Source: Chiayiivirga flava (GTDB taxonomy: Bacteria > Pseudomonadota > Gammaproteobacteria > Xanthomonadales > Xanthomonadaceae). Taken from it: a stretch of 64,000 bases of DNA. Below are positions 40,759-47,790 of this stretch, piece after piece. A program made the translations under genes and the position numbers. The notes under the pieces were generated by a model that made no database searches, had not been told where the DNA came from, and was given only the letters and a program-made list of their open reading frames with translations. The stretch is from NCBI RefSeq assembly GCF_014202825.1, contig NZ_JACHHP010000004.1, forward strand, positions 186,001-250,000, in the 5' to 3' direction. Position 1 is the first letter of the stretch. Each line of letters starts with the position of its first letter.

Positions 40759-41693
40759 GGCGAAACTCCCTGGGAGGGTGCGGTGCGTGCGCCGCCCGGG
40801 GCCGAGGCACCGGGCAGCGCGGTGAGGAAATCGAGGATGGCCTGGGTGAACGCGTCGTTGCTGTCGCCCACTACCATGTGGGTCGCGTCTTCGATGCGCA
40901 CATGCCGGGCATGCGGCACCAGGTCCATGAAATGCGCGACGGTGGCGTCGGAGACCAGATCGCTGCGTCCGCCGCTGACCAGCAGCACGGGGATGCCGAT
41001 GCGGCGCGCGGCCTCGGCCAGCATGGGCTGGTAGCGGTCTGCGTGGCGGGCGACTTCGTCCACCAGGCGCGGATCCCAGTGCCAGCGCCAGCGGCCGTCG
41101 GGGCGCCGTACCAGCAGCCGTGCGAGTTCGTCGGGCGTCTTGCGGCGGGGGCGATGCGGCAGGTACCGCGCGATTTCGTCCGCGGCGTGATCGAGGCTGC
41201 CGAAGCCGTCCGGGTGCGCGCTCATGAAACCGAGGATGCGCTCGACGCCCTGCGGTTCCCAGCGGGGCGTCACGTCGACCAGCACCAGGGCCGAAAACAG
41301 TGGGGCGGTCGCGTGGCCTTCGGCGAACAGGCCGAGCAGTCCGCCCATCGACGCACCGACCAGCACCGGGCGTGGCGGCAGGGTGAGTGCCAGATCGACC
41401 GCATCGTCGATGAACTGCTCCATCGAATAAGCCGCGTCGGCCGCGTTCCACGGACTGTCGCCGTGGCCGCGCGCGTCGAACGCCAGGCCGGCGAAACCCG
41501 CCGCCGCCAGCCGCGCAGCGCTCGCGCTCCAGGCCTGGCGAGTCTGGCCGAAGCCGTGGGCGTAGAGGATCGACGGCTGCGCGGGATTGCCGGGGAAGCG
41601 GTCGCTCGCGAGCGCGGTCGGCAACGGCGCGGGGACGTGCGTCCCGTGGGCGGTTGCGGCGGCGGACACGCGATGGCGGGCGGCAGATACCAT
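40755..41693 (-). CDS. Alpha/beta hydrolase
   Basis: The 312-residue protein has the fold's markers: YAHGFGQTRQAW (oxyanion region), FDARGHGDS, the nucleophile elbow GASMGG with Ser115, and the C-terminal EDATHMVVGD carrying the catalytic His. It is a cytoplasmic esterase, lipase or thioesterase of unknown substrate. It is first in a minus-strand operon with fadE, with an ATGA overlap, and divergent from a TetR gene; an acyl-ester or thioester substrate is a reasonable inference. A promoter (TTGACA at 41729-41724, 17-base spacer, AATACT at 41706-41701) would begin transcription within a base or two of the ATG. Confidence 0.85.
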   Translation of the reverse strand: MVSAARHRVSAAATAHGTHVPAPLPTALASDRFPGNPAQPSILYAHGFGQTRQAWSASAARLAAAGFAGLAFDARGHGDSPWNAADAAYSMEQFIDDAVDLALTLPPRPVLVGASMGGLLGLFAEGHATAPLFSALVLVDVTPRWEPQGVERILGFMSAHPDGFGSLDHAADEIARYLPHRPRRKTPDELARLLVRRPDGRWRWHWDPRLVDEVARHADRYQPMLAEAARRIGIPVLLVSGGRSDLVSDATVAHFMDLVPHARHVRIEDATHMVVGDSNDAFTQAILDFLTALPGASAPGGARTAPSQGVSP

Positions 41694-41700
41694 ACGGGGC

Positions 41701-41729
41701 AGTATTGTATTGTCTGGCGCCGCTGTCAA
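41701..41729 (-). promoter_or_regulatory. Promoter of the hydrolase-fadE operon
   Basis: On the minus strand, TTGACA (41729-41724) and AATACT (41706-41701) are separated by 17 bases. Transcription would start about 41694, leaving almost no 5' leader before the ATG at 41693. Confidence 0.55.
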
Positions 41730-41820
41730 TACGCATGCGTATGGTTGCTTGTGTCCTGCGGCAATGGCCGGAGCATGTGGTTGGCCTGGGCCAAACCGGC
41801 CGCCCCGTCGGCACGATTTT

Positions 41821-41948
41821 TTCCTTCTCCCGGCGGGAGAAGGTGCCGAAGGCGGATGAGGGACGAGCGCGGCAGCCACCTCGACATCAAGCGTGCGACG
41901 CCCGTCCCTCATCCGGCTGCCGCCACCTTCTCCCGGCGGGAGAAGGAA
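41821..41948. repeat. Palindromic repeat family, copy 2
   Basis: Arms TTCCTTCTCCCGGCGGGAG... (41821-41865) and its near complement (41903-41948) flank a loop with CCTCGACATC. It is the shortest and most symmetric of the three copies and lies in the control region between the hydrolase and TetR genes. Confidence 0.87.
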
Positions 41949-42023
41949 TTCTCCGCTGGAGGGGTGCGCTGGCGTGCGGCACCGCTCGGCGCCGCCGCCC
42001 GTTGCAAACCCCCGGCACCCGTT

Positions 42024-42029
42024 TAGACT
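42024..42029 (+). promoter_or_regulatory. Putative -10 box (TAGACT) of the TetR gene
   Basis: TAGACT ends only 6 bases before the ATG at 42036, so the transcript would be leaderless or nearly so. There is no room for a ribosome site. Confidence 0.4.
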
Positions 42030-42035
42030 CCCCCG

Positions 42036-42623
42036 ATGCCTGCCGCCGACAAGAAACTCGAACGCGCCCCGCGCCTGTCCGCCGACGATTGGGCGCGCGG
42101 CGCGCTCGATCTCATCGCCGAAGACGGCGTGGCCGCGGTCGCGGTGGAGCCGCTGGCGCGCCGGCTGGGTGTCACCAAGGGCAGCTTCTACTGGCATTTC
42201 CCGTCGCGCGACGCCCTGCTCGGCGCGGCGCTGGCGCGCTGGGAAACGGTGGAACTCGACGAGATCTTCAACCGCGTCGAAGCCGTCGAGGACCCGCGCG
42301 ACCGCCTGCGCGAGCTGTTCCGCCGCGTCGCGCACGAGGTGCGTTCGCACACCATCTATTCCGAACTGCTCAAGGCGCTCGACCATCCGGTGGTGCAGCC
42401 GGTGATGCAGCGCGTCTCCAAGCGCCGCCTCGACTATCTGATGCTGGCCTTCCGCCAGGTCGGCATGGCGCGCGCCGATGCCCAGCACCGTGCCCGCCTG
42501 GCCTATGCCGCCTACGTCGGCTTCCTGCAGCTCTCGTTGCAGCTCGGGCAACCGCGTCTGCATCACGACGAGTTCGATGCCTATGTCGAGCACGTGATGG
42601 CGACGCTGATTCCGCAGGGCTGA
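42036..42623 (+). CDS. TetR-family transcriptional regulator
   Basis: The 195-residue protein has an N-terminal helix-turn-helix (WARGALDLIAEDGVAAVAVEPLARRLGVTKGSFYWHFPSRDALL, quoted only by its core LARRLGVTKGSFYWHF at about 40-55) and an all-helical ligand domain. It is divergent from the alpha/beta hydrolase-fadE operon, so it probably represses that operon and responds to an acyl compound. This is the usual logic for TetR proteins beside fatty-acid genes, not shown here. Confidence 0.9.
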   Translation: MPAADKKLERAPRLSADDWARGALDLIAEDGVAAVAVEPLARRLGVTKGSFYWHFPSRDALLGAALARWETVELDEIFNRVEAVEDPRDRLRELFRRVAHEVRSHTIYSELLKALDHPVVQPVMQRVSKRRLDYLMLAFRQVGMARADAQHRARLAYAAYVGFLQLSLQLGQPRLHHDEFDAYVEHVMATLIPQG

Positions 42624-42942
42624 CCTGCTTCGGCGGCGGATTTTTCGATTCGCCGCCGGCGCAGCGCGGCGTGCACGGCCAGACGCTGGTGCAGCGGTGT
42701 CATCCGCCGCGCCGCCGCGCCGCGTTCCGCGCAGTTCGGTCGCGCCCCGCCCGCGGGCTGCGTAACGCGCGCTCCGGATGTGTCGGACCGCAACCCCGGC
42801 ACCATCGGGCTGTAAACGATTACAGCTCCCGGCCACCGCCGCGCGCGCCTTGCGTGCCCACGGACGCGCCGTTACCGTCCCGCGCCTTCGCTGCCGCCGG
42901 TCGCTCTGCGCCGCCGCGGCACCCACGACACGAGACAGACCG
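42624..42942. other. 319-bp leader region of pckG
   Basis: A hairpin (CGGCGGCG...CGCCGCCG, 42631-42658) lies 8 bases after the TetR stop, with the T run in its loop, so it is not a standard intrinsic terminator. A LacI/Cra-like operator is at 42809-42826. No gene is seen. Confidence 0.55.
42809..42826. promoter_or_regulatory. LacI/Cra-like operator upstream of pckG
   Basis: GCTGTAAACGATTACAGC is a perfect inverted repeat (GCTGTAA-ACGA-TTACAGC) with the central CG typical of LacI-family operators. It fits the pattern TGWAANCGNTNWCA and resembles Cra sites. It ends 117 bases before pckG, a gluconeogenesis gene that Cra controls in enteric bacteria. The regulator here is unknown. Confidence 0.6.
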
Positions 42943-44706
42943 ATGACGACCACCCTCGCCACGCTGGCCCGCTGGGTCGACGACGTCGCCCGCCTGACCC
43001 GGCCCGATGCCATCCACTGGTGCGACGGCTCCGACGCCGAGGCGCGTTCGCTCGAAGCCGCGATGCGTGAGAGCGGCGATCTGATCGCGCTCAATCCCGA
43101 CAGCCATCCGGGCTGCCACCTGCACCGCTCGCATCCGTCGGACGTGGCGCGCGTCGAACATCTCACCTTCGTCTGCACCACCGACGCGGACGATGCCGGC
43201 CCGAACAACCACTGGATGGCGCCGGCCGACGCGCACGCGAAGATCGATGCGCTGTTCGACGGCTGCATGCAGGGCCGCACGCTGTACGTGGTGCCGTACT
43301 GCATGGGCCCGATCGACTCGCCGCTGTCGCGCTGCGGCGTGGAGATCAGCGACAGCCCGTACGTGGTCGCCAACATGCGCCTGATGACGCGCATGGGCGC
43401 GGCGGCGCTCGCGCGCATCGAGCGCGAGGGGACGTTCGTGCGTGGGCTGCACTCGACCGGCGAGCTCGATCCGGCGCGCCGTTTCATCATGCATTTCCCG
43501 GAGGAGCTGACGATCAAGTCGTTCGGCTCCGGCTACGGCGGCAACGCGCTGCTCGGCAAGAAGTGCCACGCGCTGCGCATCGCCAGCCACCAGGCGCGGC
43601 AGGAAGGCTGGCTGGCCGAGCACATGCTCATCGTCGGCATCCGCAATCCGGCGGGCGTGACGCGCTACATCGCCGCGGCGTTTCCGAGCGCCTGCGGCAA
43701 GACCAACCTCGCGATGCTGATTCCGCCCAAGGCCTACCGCGATGCCGGCTGGGAGGTGTTCACCATCGGCGACGACATCTGCTGGATGCAGCCGGGTGCG
43801 GACGGCCGCCTCTACGCGATCAATCCCGAAGCCGGCTACTTCGGCGTGGCGCCGGGCACCAGCGCGAAGACCAATCCGAACGCACTGGCGATGCTCGACC
43901 GCAACGCGATCTTCACCAACGTCGGGCTCACCGCCGACGGCCAGCCGTGGTGGGACGGTCTGCCCGGCGTGCCGGCGTTCGACTGGCAGGGCCGCCCGTA
44001 CGATCCGGCGAACGGTCCGGCCGCGCATGCCAACGCACGGTTCACGGTCAGCGCCAGGCAATGCCCGAGCTGGTCGCCGGAGGCCGAGAATCCGCACGGC
44101 GTGCCGATCGACGCCATCGTGTTCGGCGGGCGGCGCGAATCGCTGGTGCCGCTGGTGTTCGAGGCGCGCGACTGGACGCACGGCGTGCTGGTCGGTGCCG
44201 GCATGGCGTCCGAAACCACGGCCGCGGCCACCGGCGCCGTCGGCGTGGTGCGGCGCGATCCGATGGCGATGAAGCCCTTCTGCGGCTACAACTTCGCCGA
44301 GTACTTCGCGCACTGGCTGTCGTTCGACAGGCCCGGTGCGAAGTTGCCGAAGATCTTCCACGTGAACTGGTTCCGCAAGGGCGACGACGGCGCGTTCCTG
44401 TGGCCCGGGTTCGGCGACAACATGCGCGTGCTCGAGTGGATCCTCGCGCGCTGCGCGGGCACGGCGGGCGCGGACCGAACGCCGATCGGCGCCGTGCCGC
44501 GCGCGCAGGACCTCAATCTCGACGGGCTCGCGCTGCCGCCCGCCGCCCTGGACGTGCTGCTGGAGGTGGACGCAGACGGCTGGCGCGAGGAGATGCACGC
44601 GGTCGGCGCGTATCTGGCGAGCTTCGGCGCACGCGTCCCGCAACGCCTGCTCGACGAGGCCGCGCGTGTGGCAGGCGCGCTCGGCACGGCGGCCGCCCCG
44701 GCTTAA
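42943..44706 (+). CDS. pckG: Phosphoenolpyruvate carboxykinase (GTP)
   Basis: The 587-residue protein has the GTP-type kinase-1a motif FPSACGKTNLAML at 247-259 with the reactive Cys251. Also present are the PEPCK signatures YCMGPIDSPLSRCGVEISDS, GSGYGGNALLGKKCHALRIAS (core GGNALLGKK), GDDICWMQPG and the guanine-binding FCGYNFAEYF and NWFRKGDDG region. It converts oxaloacetate and GTP to PEP, the first committed step of gluconeogenesis. The start follows the conserved beginning of the family; only GAGAC precedes it as a ribosome site. A LacI-family-like operator lies in its leader. Confidence 0.96.
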   Translation: MTTTLATLARWVDDVARLTRPDAIHWCDGSDAEARSLEAAMRESGDLIALNPDSHPGCHLHRSHPSDVARVEHLTFVCTTDADDAGPNNHWMAPADAHAKIDALFDGCMQGRTLYVVPYCMGPIDSPLSRCGVEISDSPYVVANMRLMTRMGAAALARIEREGTFVRGLHSTGELDPARRFIMHFPEELTIKSFGSGYGGNALLGKKCHALRIASHQARQEGWLAEHMLIVGIRNPAGVTRYIAAAFPSACGKTNLAMLIPPKAYRDAGWEVFTIGDDICWMQPGADGRLYAINPEAGYFGVAPGTSAKTNPNALAMLDRNAIFTNVGLTADGQPWWDGLPGVPAFDWQGRPYDPANGPAAHANARFTVSARQCPSWSPEAENPHGVPIDAIVFGGRRESLVPLVFEARDWTHGVLVGAGMASETTAAATGAVGVVRRDPMAMKPFCGYNFAEYFAHWLSFDRPGAKLPKIFHVNWFRKGDDGAFLWPGFGDNMRVLEWILARCAGTAGADRTPIGAVPRAQDLNLDGLALPPAALDVLLEVDADGWREEMHAVGAYLASFGARVPQRLLDEAARVAGALGTAAAPA

Positions 44707-44738
44707 ACCCTCCGGCGGTGCGAGGCATCGAAGGGACT

Positions 44739-45320
44739 ATGCTGCTCGCCACGTCCCTTCCCGATCTTGCACCGCCGATGTCCGCAGTCGCCGTCGACGA
44801 CGACCTCGCCCTGGTGCAACGCGCCGCCGGCGGCGAGGTGTCCGCGTTCGAAATCCTGTATCGCCGCCACGTGCGGCGCATCCACGGCGTGGTCTGGCGG
44901 CTGGTGGGCGGGGTCGAGGCGCGCGCCGAGGAACTCACGCAGGATGCCTTCGTCAAAGCCTGGCAGGCCCTGCCCGGGTTCCGCGGCGACAGCGCCTTCT
45001 CGACTTGGTTGCACCGGCTGGCGGTGAACACCGCGCTGATGGACCTGCGCAGCCGTGTCGGCGCCGAGGCGCTGGAAACCGATGACAGCGCGCTCGAACA
45101 CATGCGCGCCCCCGGCGGCTCGCAGGCGCTCGGCATCGATCTGGAGCGCGCCGTGGCGACACTGCCGCCGCGCGCCCGCGCGGTGCTGGTGCTGTACGAC
45201 GTGGAAGGCTGGAAGCACGAGGAGATCGCCGCCGAGCTCGGCATGGCGGTCGGAAGTTCCAAGGCACAGTTGCATCGCGCGCGCGGCCTGTTGCGGCGCG
45301 TGCTGGGAGACACGCCATGA
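44739..45320 (+). CDS. ECF-type RNA polymerase sigma factor (second)
   Basis: The ATG at 44739 (193 residues) follows AAGGG closely; an ATG at 44778 would give 180 residues and starts nearer the conserved region, so the start is uncertain. Region 2 (AGGEVSAFEILYRRHVRRIHG, cores SAFEILYRRH and AEELTQDAFVKAWQALPGF) and region 4 (LPPRARAVLVLYDVEGWKHEEIAAELGMAVGSSKAQLHRAR, core HEEIAAELGMAVGSSK) are clear. It overlaps the next gene by four bases (ATGA), coupling it to an anti-sigma-like protein and then a DUF4097 protein, an arrangement parallel to the operon at 5771-8236. Confidence 0.9.
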   Translation: MLLATSLPDLAPPMSAVAVDDDLALVQRAAGGEVSAFEILYRRHVRRIHGVVWRLVGGVEARAEELTQDAFVKAWQALPGFRGDSAFSTWLHRLAVNTALMDLRSRVGAEALETDDSALEHMRAPGGSQALGIDLERAVATLPPRARAVLVLYDVEGWKHEEIAAELGMAVGSSKAQLHRARGLLRRVLGDTP

Positions 45321-45787
45321 GCAAGACACCGTTCGACGACGATCTGTCGCTGCGCCGCGCGCTGCGCGCGTTGCCGCCCGAGCGCGACCCGGCGCACGAC
45401 CTGTGGCCCGGCATCGCCGGACGGTTGCCGCCGCGCGCCGCACGCACGCGGCGCCGCTGGCGCATGCCGCTGGCGTTCGCCGCCGCTGCCGCGCTTGCGC
45501 TGGTGGCCGTGCTCGCGCTGCGGGTCGCGCCGCTGCCGAGCCCGGCGCCGCGCAACGATCTGGTCCAGCGCGAGGCCGACGCGATCTCGCGCGAATACAC
45601 CGCCGCATTCGCGCAGTTCGGCCCGCTGCCGCCGCCGCTGCAGCCGGCCGCCGACGAGCTCGATCGCAGCGCGTGGGCGATCCAGCAGGCGCTGCGCGAA
45701 CAGCCCGACGCGACCTTCCTGCTGACCCGCCTGCGCAGCACCTACGACCAGCGCCTGCGCCTGTCGCAGCGGCATGCGCTGAGCTGA
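45317..45787 (+). CDS. Putative single-pass anti-sigma factor (second)
   Basis: This 156-residue protein repeats the plan of the protein encoded at 7105-7677: ALRALP at 15-20, WP at 30-31, a basic stretch, one membrane helix at about 51-69, and a C-terminal helix (LLTRLRSTYDQRLRLSQRHA). The start overlaps the sigma gene stop (ATGA). The likely role is sequestration of the sigma factor at the membrane. The family is not one of the named zinc-binding anti-sigma types. Confidence 0.65.
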   Translation: MSKTPFDDDLSLRRALRALPPERDPAHDLWPGIAGRLPPRAARTRRRWRMPLAFAAAAALALVAVLALRVAPLPSPAPRNDLVQREADAISREYTAAFAQFGPLPPPLQPAADELDRSAWAIQQALREQPDATFLLTRLRSTYDQRLRLSQRHALS

Positions 45788-45826
45788 TCCTTCGATTTCA
45801 CCGCACGACGCATTCCCGGAGCCGCC

Positions 45827-46726
45827 ATGAAAACCTCCTTCGCCCTTGCCCTGACCGGACTGTGTTTCGCAACGGCCGCGCTCGCCTCCACGCCGATCGA
45901 CGAAACGCGCAAGCTCGACGCCGGAGCCTCGGTCTGGCTCGACAACGTCAAGGGCCGCATCCAGGTCGATGTGTGGGACCGCGACGAGATCCACATCGGC
46001 GGCTTCCTCGGCGAGGGTGTCGAGAAGCTCTCGCTCGACGGCAGCGCGTCGGCGCTGCGGGTGAAAGTGGTCTATCCGAAGGGCGGCGGCTGGTTCGGCG
46101 GCGGCGACGGCGGCGAGCCGAGCGAGCTGCTCGTGAAGCTGCCGGCCAATGTCGAACTGTCGATCGATGCGGTCAGCGCCGAGGTCGGCGTGCGCGGCGT
46201 GGCCGGTCGCACGCTCAACATCGACAGCGTCAGCGGCGACATCGAGGTGGACACCGGCGCCGGCGACGTGGAGATCGATGTGGTCAGCGGCGATGTCACC
46301 GTGCAGGCGCAGTCGGACAAAGTGAGCATCGAGTCGGTCAGCGGCGACATCGAGTTGTCCGGCGCGATCGGGCGCACCGTGTCGGTGGAGTCGGTGTCGG
46401 GCGACATCAGCGTCGACACCGGCGAGCGCCTGCGTTCGATCGATGCGGGCGTGGTGTCGGGCGACATCGAGATCCGCGCCGCGCTCGCGTCCAATGCGCA
46501 GGTGAATGCGGAGAGCCTCAGCGGCGATCTTGAGCTGGTGCTCCCGACGGGCACCTCGGCGCGGCTCAAGGCGTCCAGCTTCACCGGCACGCTCAGTTCC
46601 GACGCGGGCCGCGTGATCAAGCCCGAACACGGGCCGGGGTCCAACCTCGATACCGTGCTGGGCGATGGCGACGGCGACATCGTGCTCGAAACCTTCTCCG
46701 GCGATCTGACCATCCGCCTGCGCTGA
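45827..46726 (+). CDS. Secreted DUF4097 beta-helix-like protein
   Basis: The 299-residue protein has a signal peptide (cleavage near ALA, residue 20), then an NVKGRIQVDVWDRDEI segment and at least six copies of a VSGDI(E/S)(V/L) unit spaced about 17-20 residues apart. The repeats probably stack as a beta-solenoid, the DUF4097/DUF2807 pattern found in envelope-stress proteins. It starts 39 bases after the anti-sigma-like gene, so it is probably the effector or sensor of that sigma system. Confidence 0.85.
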   Translation: MKTSFALALTGLCFATAALASTPIDETRKLDAGASVWLDNVKGRIQVDVWDRDEIHIGGFLGEGVEKLSLDGSASALRVKVVYPKGGGWFGGGDGGEPSELLVKLPANVELSIDAVSAEVGVRGVAGRTLNIDSVSGDIEVDTGAGDVEIDVVSGDVTVQAQSDKVSIESVSGDIELSGAIGRTVSVESVSGDISVDTGERLRSIDAGVVSGDIEIRAALASNAQVNAESLSGDLELVLPTGTSARLKASSFTGTLSSDAGRVIKPEHGPGSNLDTVLGDGDGDIVLETFSGDLTIRLR

Positions 46727-46765
46727 CGCGCCGCGCCGAGCGGTCCGGAAAACGCCCGCAGGCCC

Positions 46766-46771
46766 TAGACT
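46766..46771 (+). promoter_or_regulatory. Putative -10 box (TAGACT) of the methyltransferase operon
   Basis: TAGACT followed by AGCGCCCC lies 32 bases before the chosen start at 46804. It marks the likely beginning of the methyltransferase/O-GlcNAc-transferase transcript. Confidence 0.4.
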
Positions 46772-46803
46772 AGCGCCCCGATGTGCAGCAGCGAGGCGGC
46801 GGC

Positions 46804-47790
46804 GTGGACCCAGCGACAACCGATCCGGGCGTGTGGACGCGCTACTGGCGCGGCGGCAGCCTGCATTCGTGCGGACATGCCTTTGCCGGCAACTACGCCG
46901 GCGCCGTCGCGGCGTTCTGGCAGGGCCGCTTCGCCGCGTGCGACGACGGTGCGCTGATCCTCGACGTCGGTACCGGCAACGGCGCGATTCCGCGCCTCGC
47001 GCTCGATCACGCACGCCGCCTGGGCCGCCAGTGGCGCATCCACGGCGCCGACATCGCGGCCATCGACCCGGCCCAGGTCGGCACCGACGCGGCGAACTAC
47101 GCGCCGCTGCAGTTCCACCCCGGCGTGTCGATGGCGCGGCTGCCGTTCGACGACGGCAGCGTGGATCTGATCACCGGCCAGTACGCGCTCGAATACACCG
47201 ACATCGACGCCAGCGTGCGCGAGTTCGCACGCGTGCTGCGGCGCGGCGGAGGCTGCGCATTCGTCCTGCACCGCACCGGCTCGGTGGTGCTGCGTGCGAC
47301 CGACCCGCAACTGGACGACTGCCGCTTCCTGTTCGTCGAGGCGCGGCTCTACCAGCGCGCGCGCGAACTGGCCACGTATCTTGCCCGCGCCAACACCGCC
47401 GCCCTGCGCGAACAGCTCGCAGGCGACGTCGGGGCGCAGCGCGCGCGCGCGAAGCTCAACGAGTCGGCCGACGCGGTGCTCGAGCGCATCGAGCGCAGTG
47501 CCGTGCCGGGCCTGCTGCAGACCGCGATGGCGCACATCGGCGAGGCCTTCGGCCAGGCACACGTGTGGGGCGAGGCGAAGACGCGCGAATTTCTCGCGTG
47601 GAGCGAGCAGGCGCTGCGCGACGAGGAGGCGCGACTGCGCCACCTGCGCGCGGCGGCACTCGACGACGCCGGTGTGCAGGCGCTGGGCGGACGGTTCGCG
47701 GCGCACGGTTTCGTCGATGTCGCGATCGGCGAACTGGTGCACGCGGCGGACGTGGCGATGGGCTGGACTCTCGCCGCGCGCCGCGCATGA
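46804..47790 (+). CDS. Class I SAM-dependent methyltransferase
   Basis: The GTG at 46804 was chosen because GAGG stands seven bases upstream; GTG 46783 is an alternative. The 328-residue protein has SAM motif I (ILDVGTGNGAIPRLAL, about 52-67), an acidic turn (GADIAAIDPAQ) and a motif like LPFDDGSVDLITGQYALEY. A long helical C-terminal extension follows. Its stop overlaps the start of the O-GlcNAc transferase gene (ATGA), so the two proteins are made together and may act on the same product. The substrate is unknown. Confidence 0.85.
   Translation: MDPATTDPGVWTRYWRGGSLHSCGHAFAGNYAGAVAAFWQGRFAACDDGALILDVGTGNGAIPRLALDHARRLGRQWRIHGADIAAIDPAQVGTDAANYAPLQFHPGVSMARLPFDDGSVDLITGQYALEYTDIDASVREFARVLRRGGGCAFVLHRTGSVVLRATDPQLDDCRFLFVEARLYQRARELATYLARANTAALREQLAGDVGAQRARAKLNESADAVLERIERSAVPGLLQTAMAHIGEAFGQAHVWGEAKTREFLAWSEQALRDEEARLRHLRAAALDDAGVQALGGRFAAHGFVDVAIGELVHAADVAMGWTLAARRA

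Larger units (their letters stand above)
41694..42035. other. 342-bp divergent control region with repeat copy 2
   Basis: It holds the hydrolase promoter at the left, a palindromic repeat in the middle (41821-41948) and the TAGACT box of the TetR gene at the right. An inverted pair GTATTG/CAATAC (41702-41707 region to 41727-41732) straddles the left promoter and could be an operator of the TetR protein. No other gene is seen. Confidence 0.5.

Noticed and set aside
41707-41732. Well-defined TetR operator
   Set aside because: Only hexamer arms (GTATTG/CAATAC) match and the inner bases are not symmetric, so it is mentioned as a possibility and not listed as a site.
40755-43517. Single 920-codon minus-strand gene upstream of fadE
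   Set aside because: Only the part from 41693 onward matches an alpha/beta hydrolase; the rest runs antisense through the TetR gene and a palindromic repeat.
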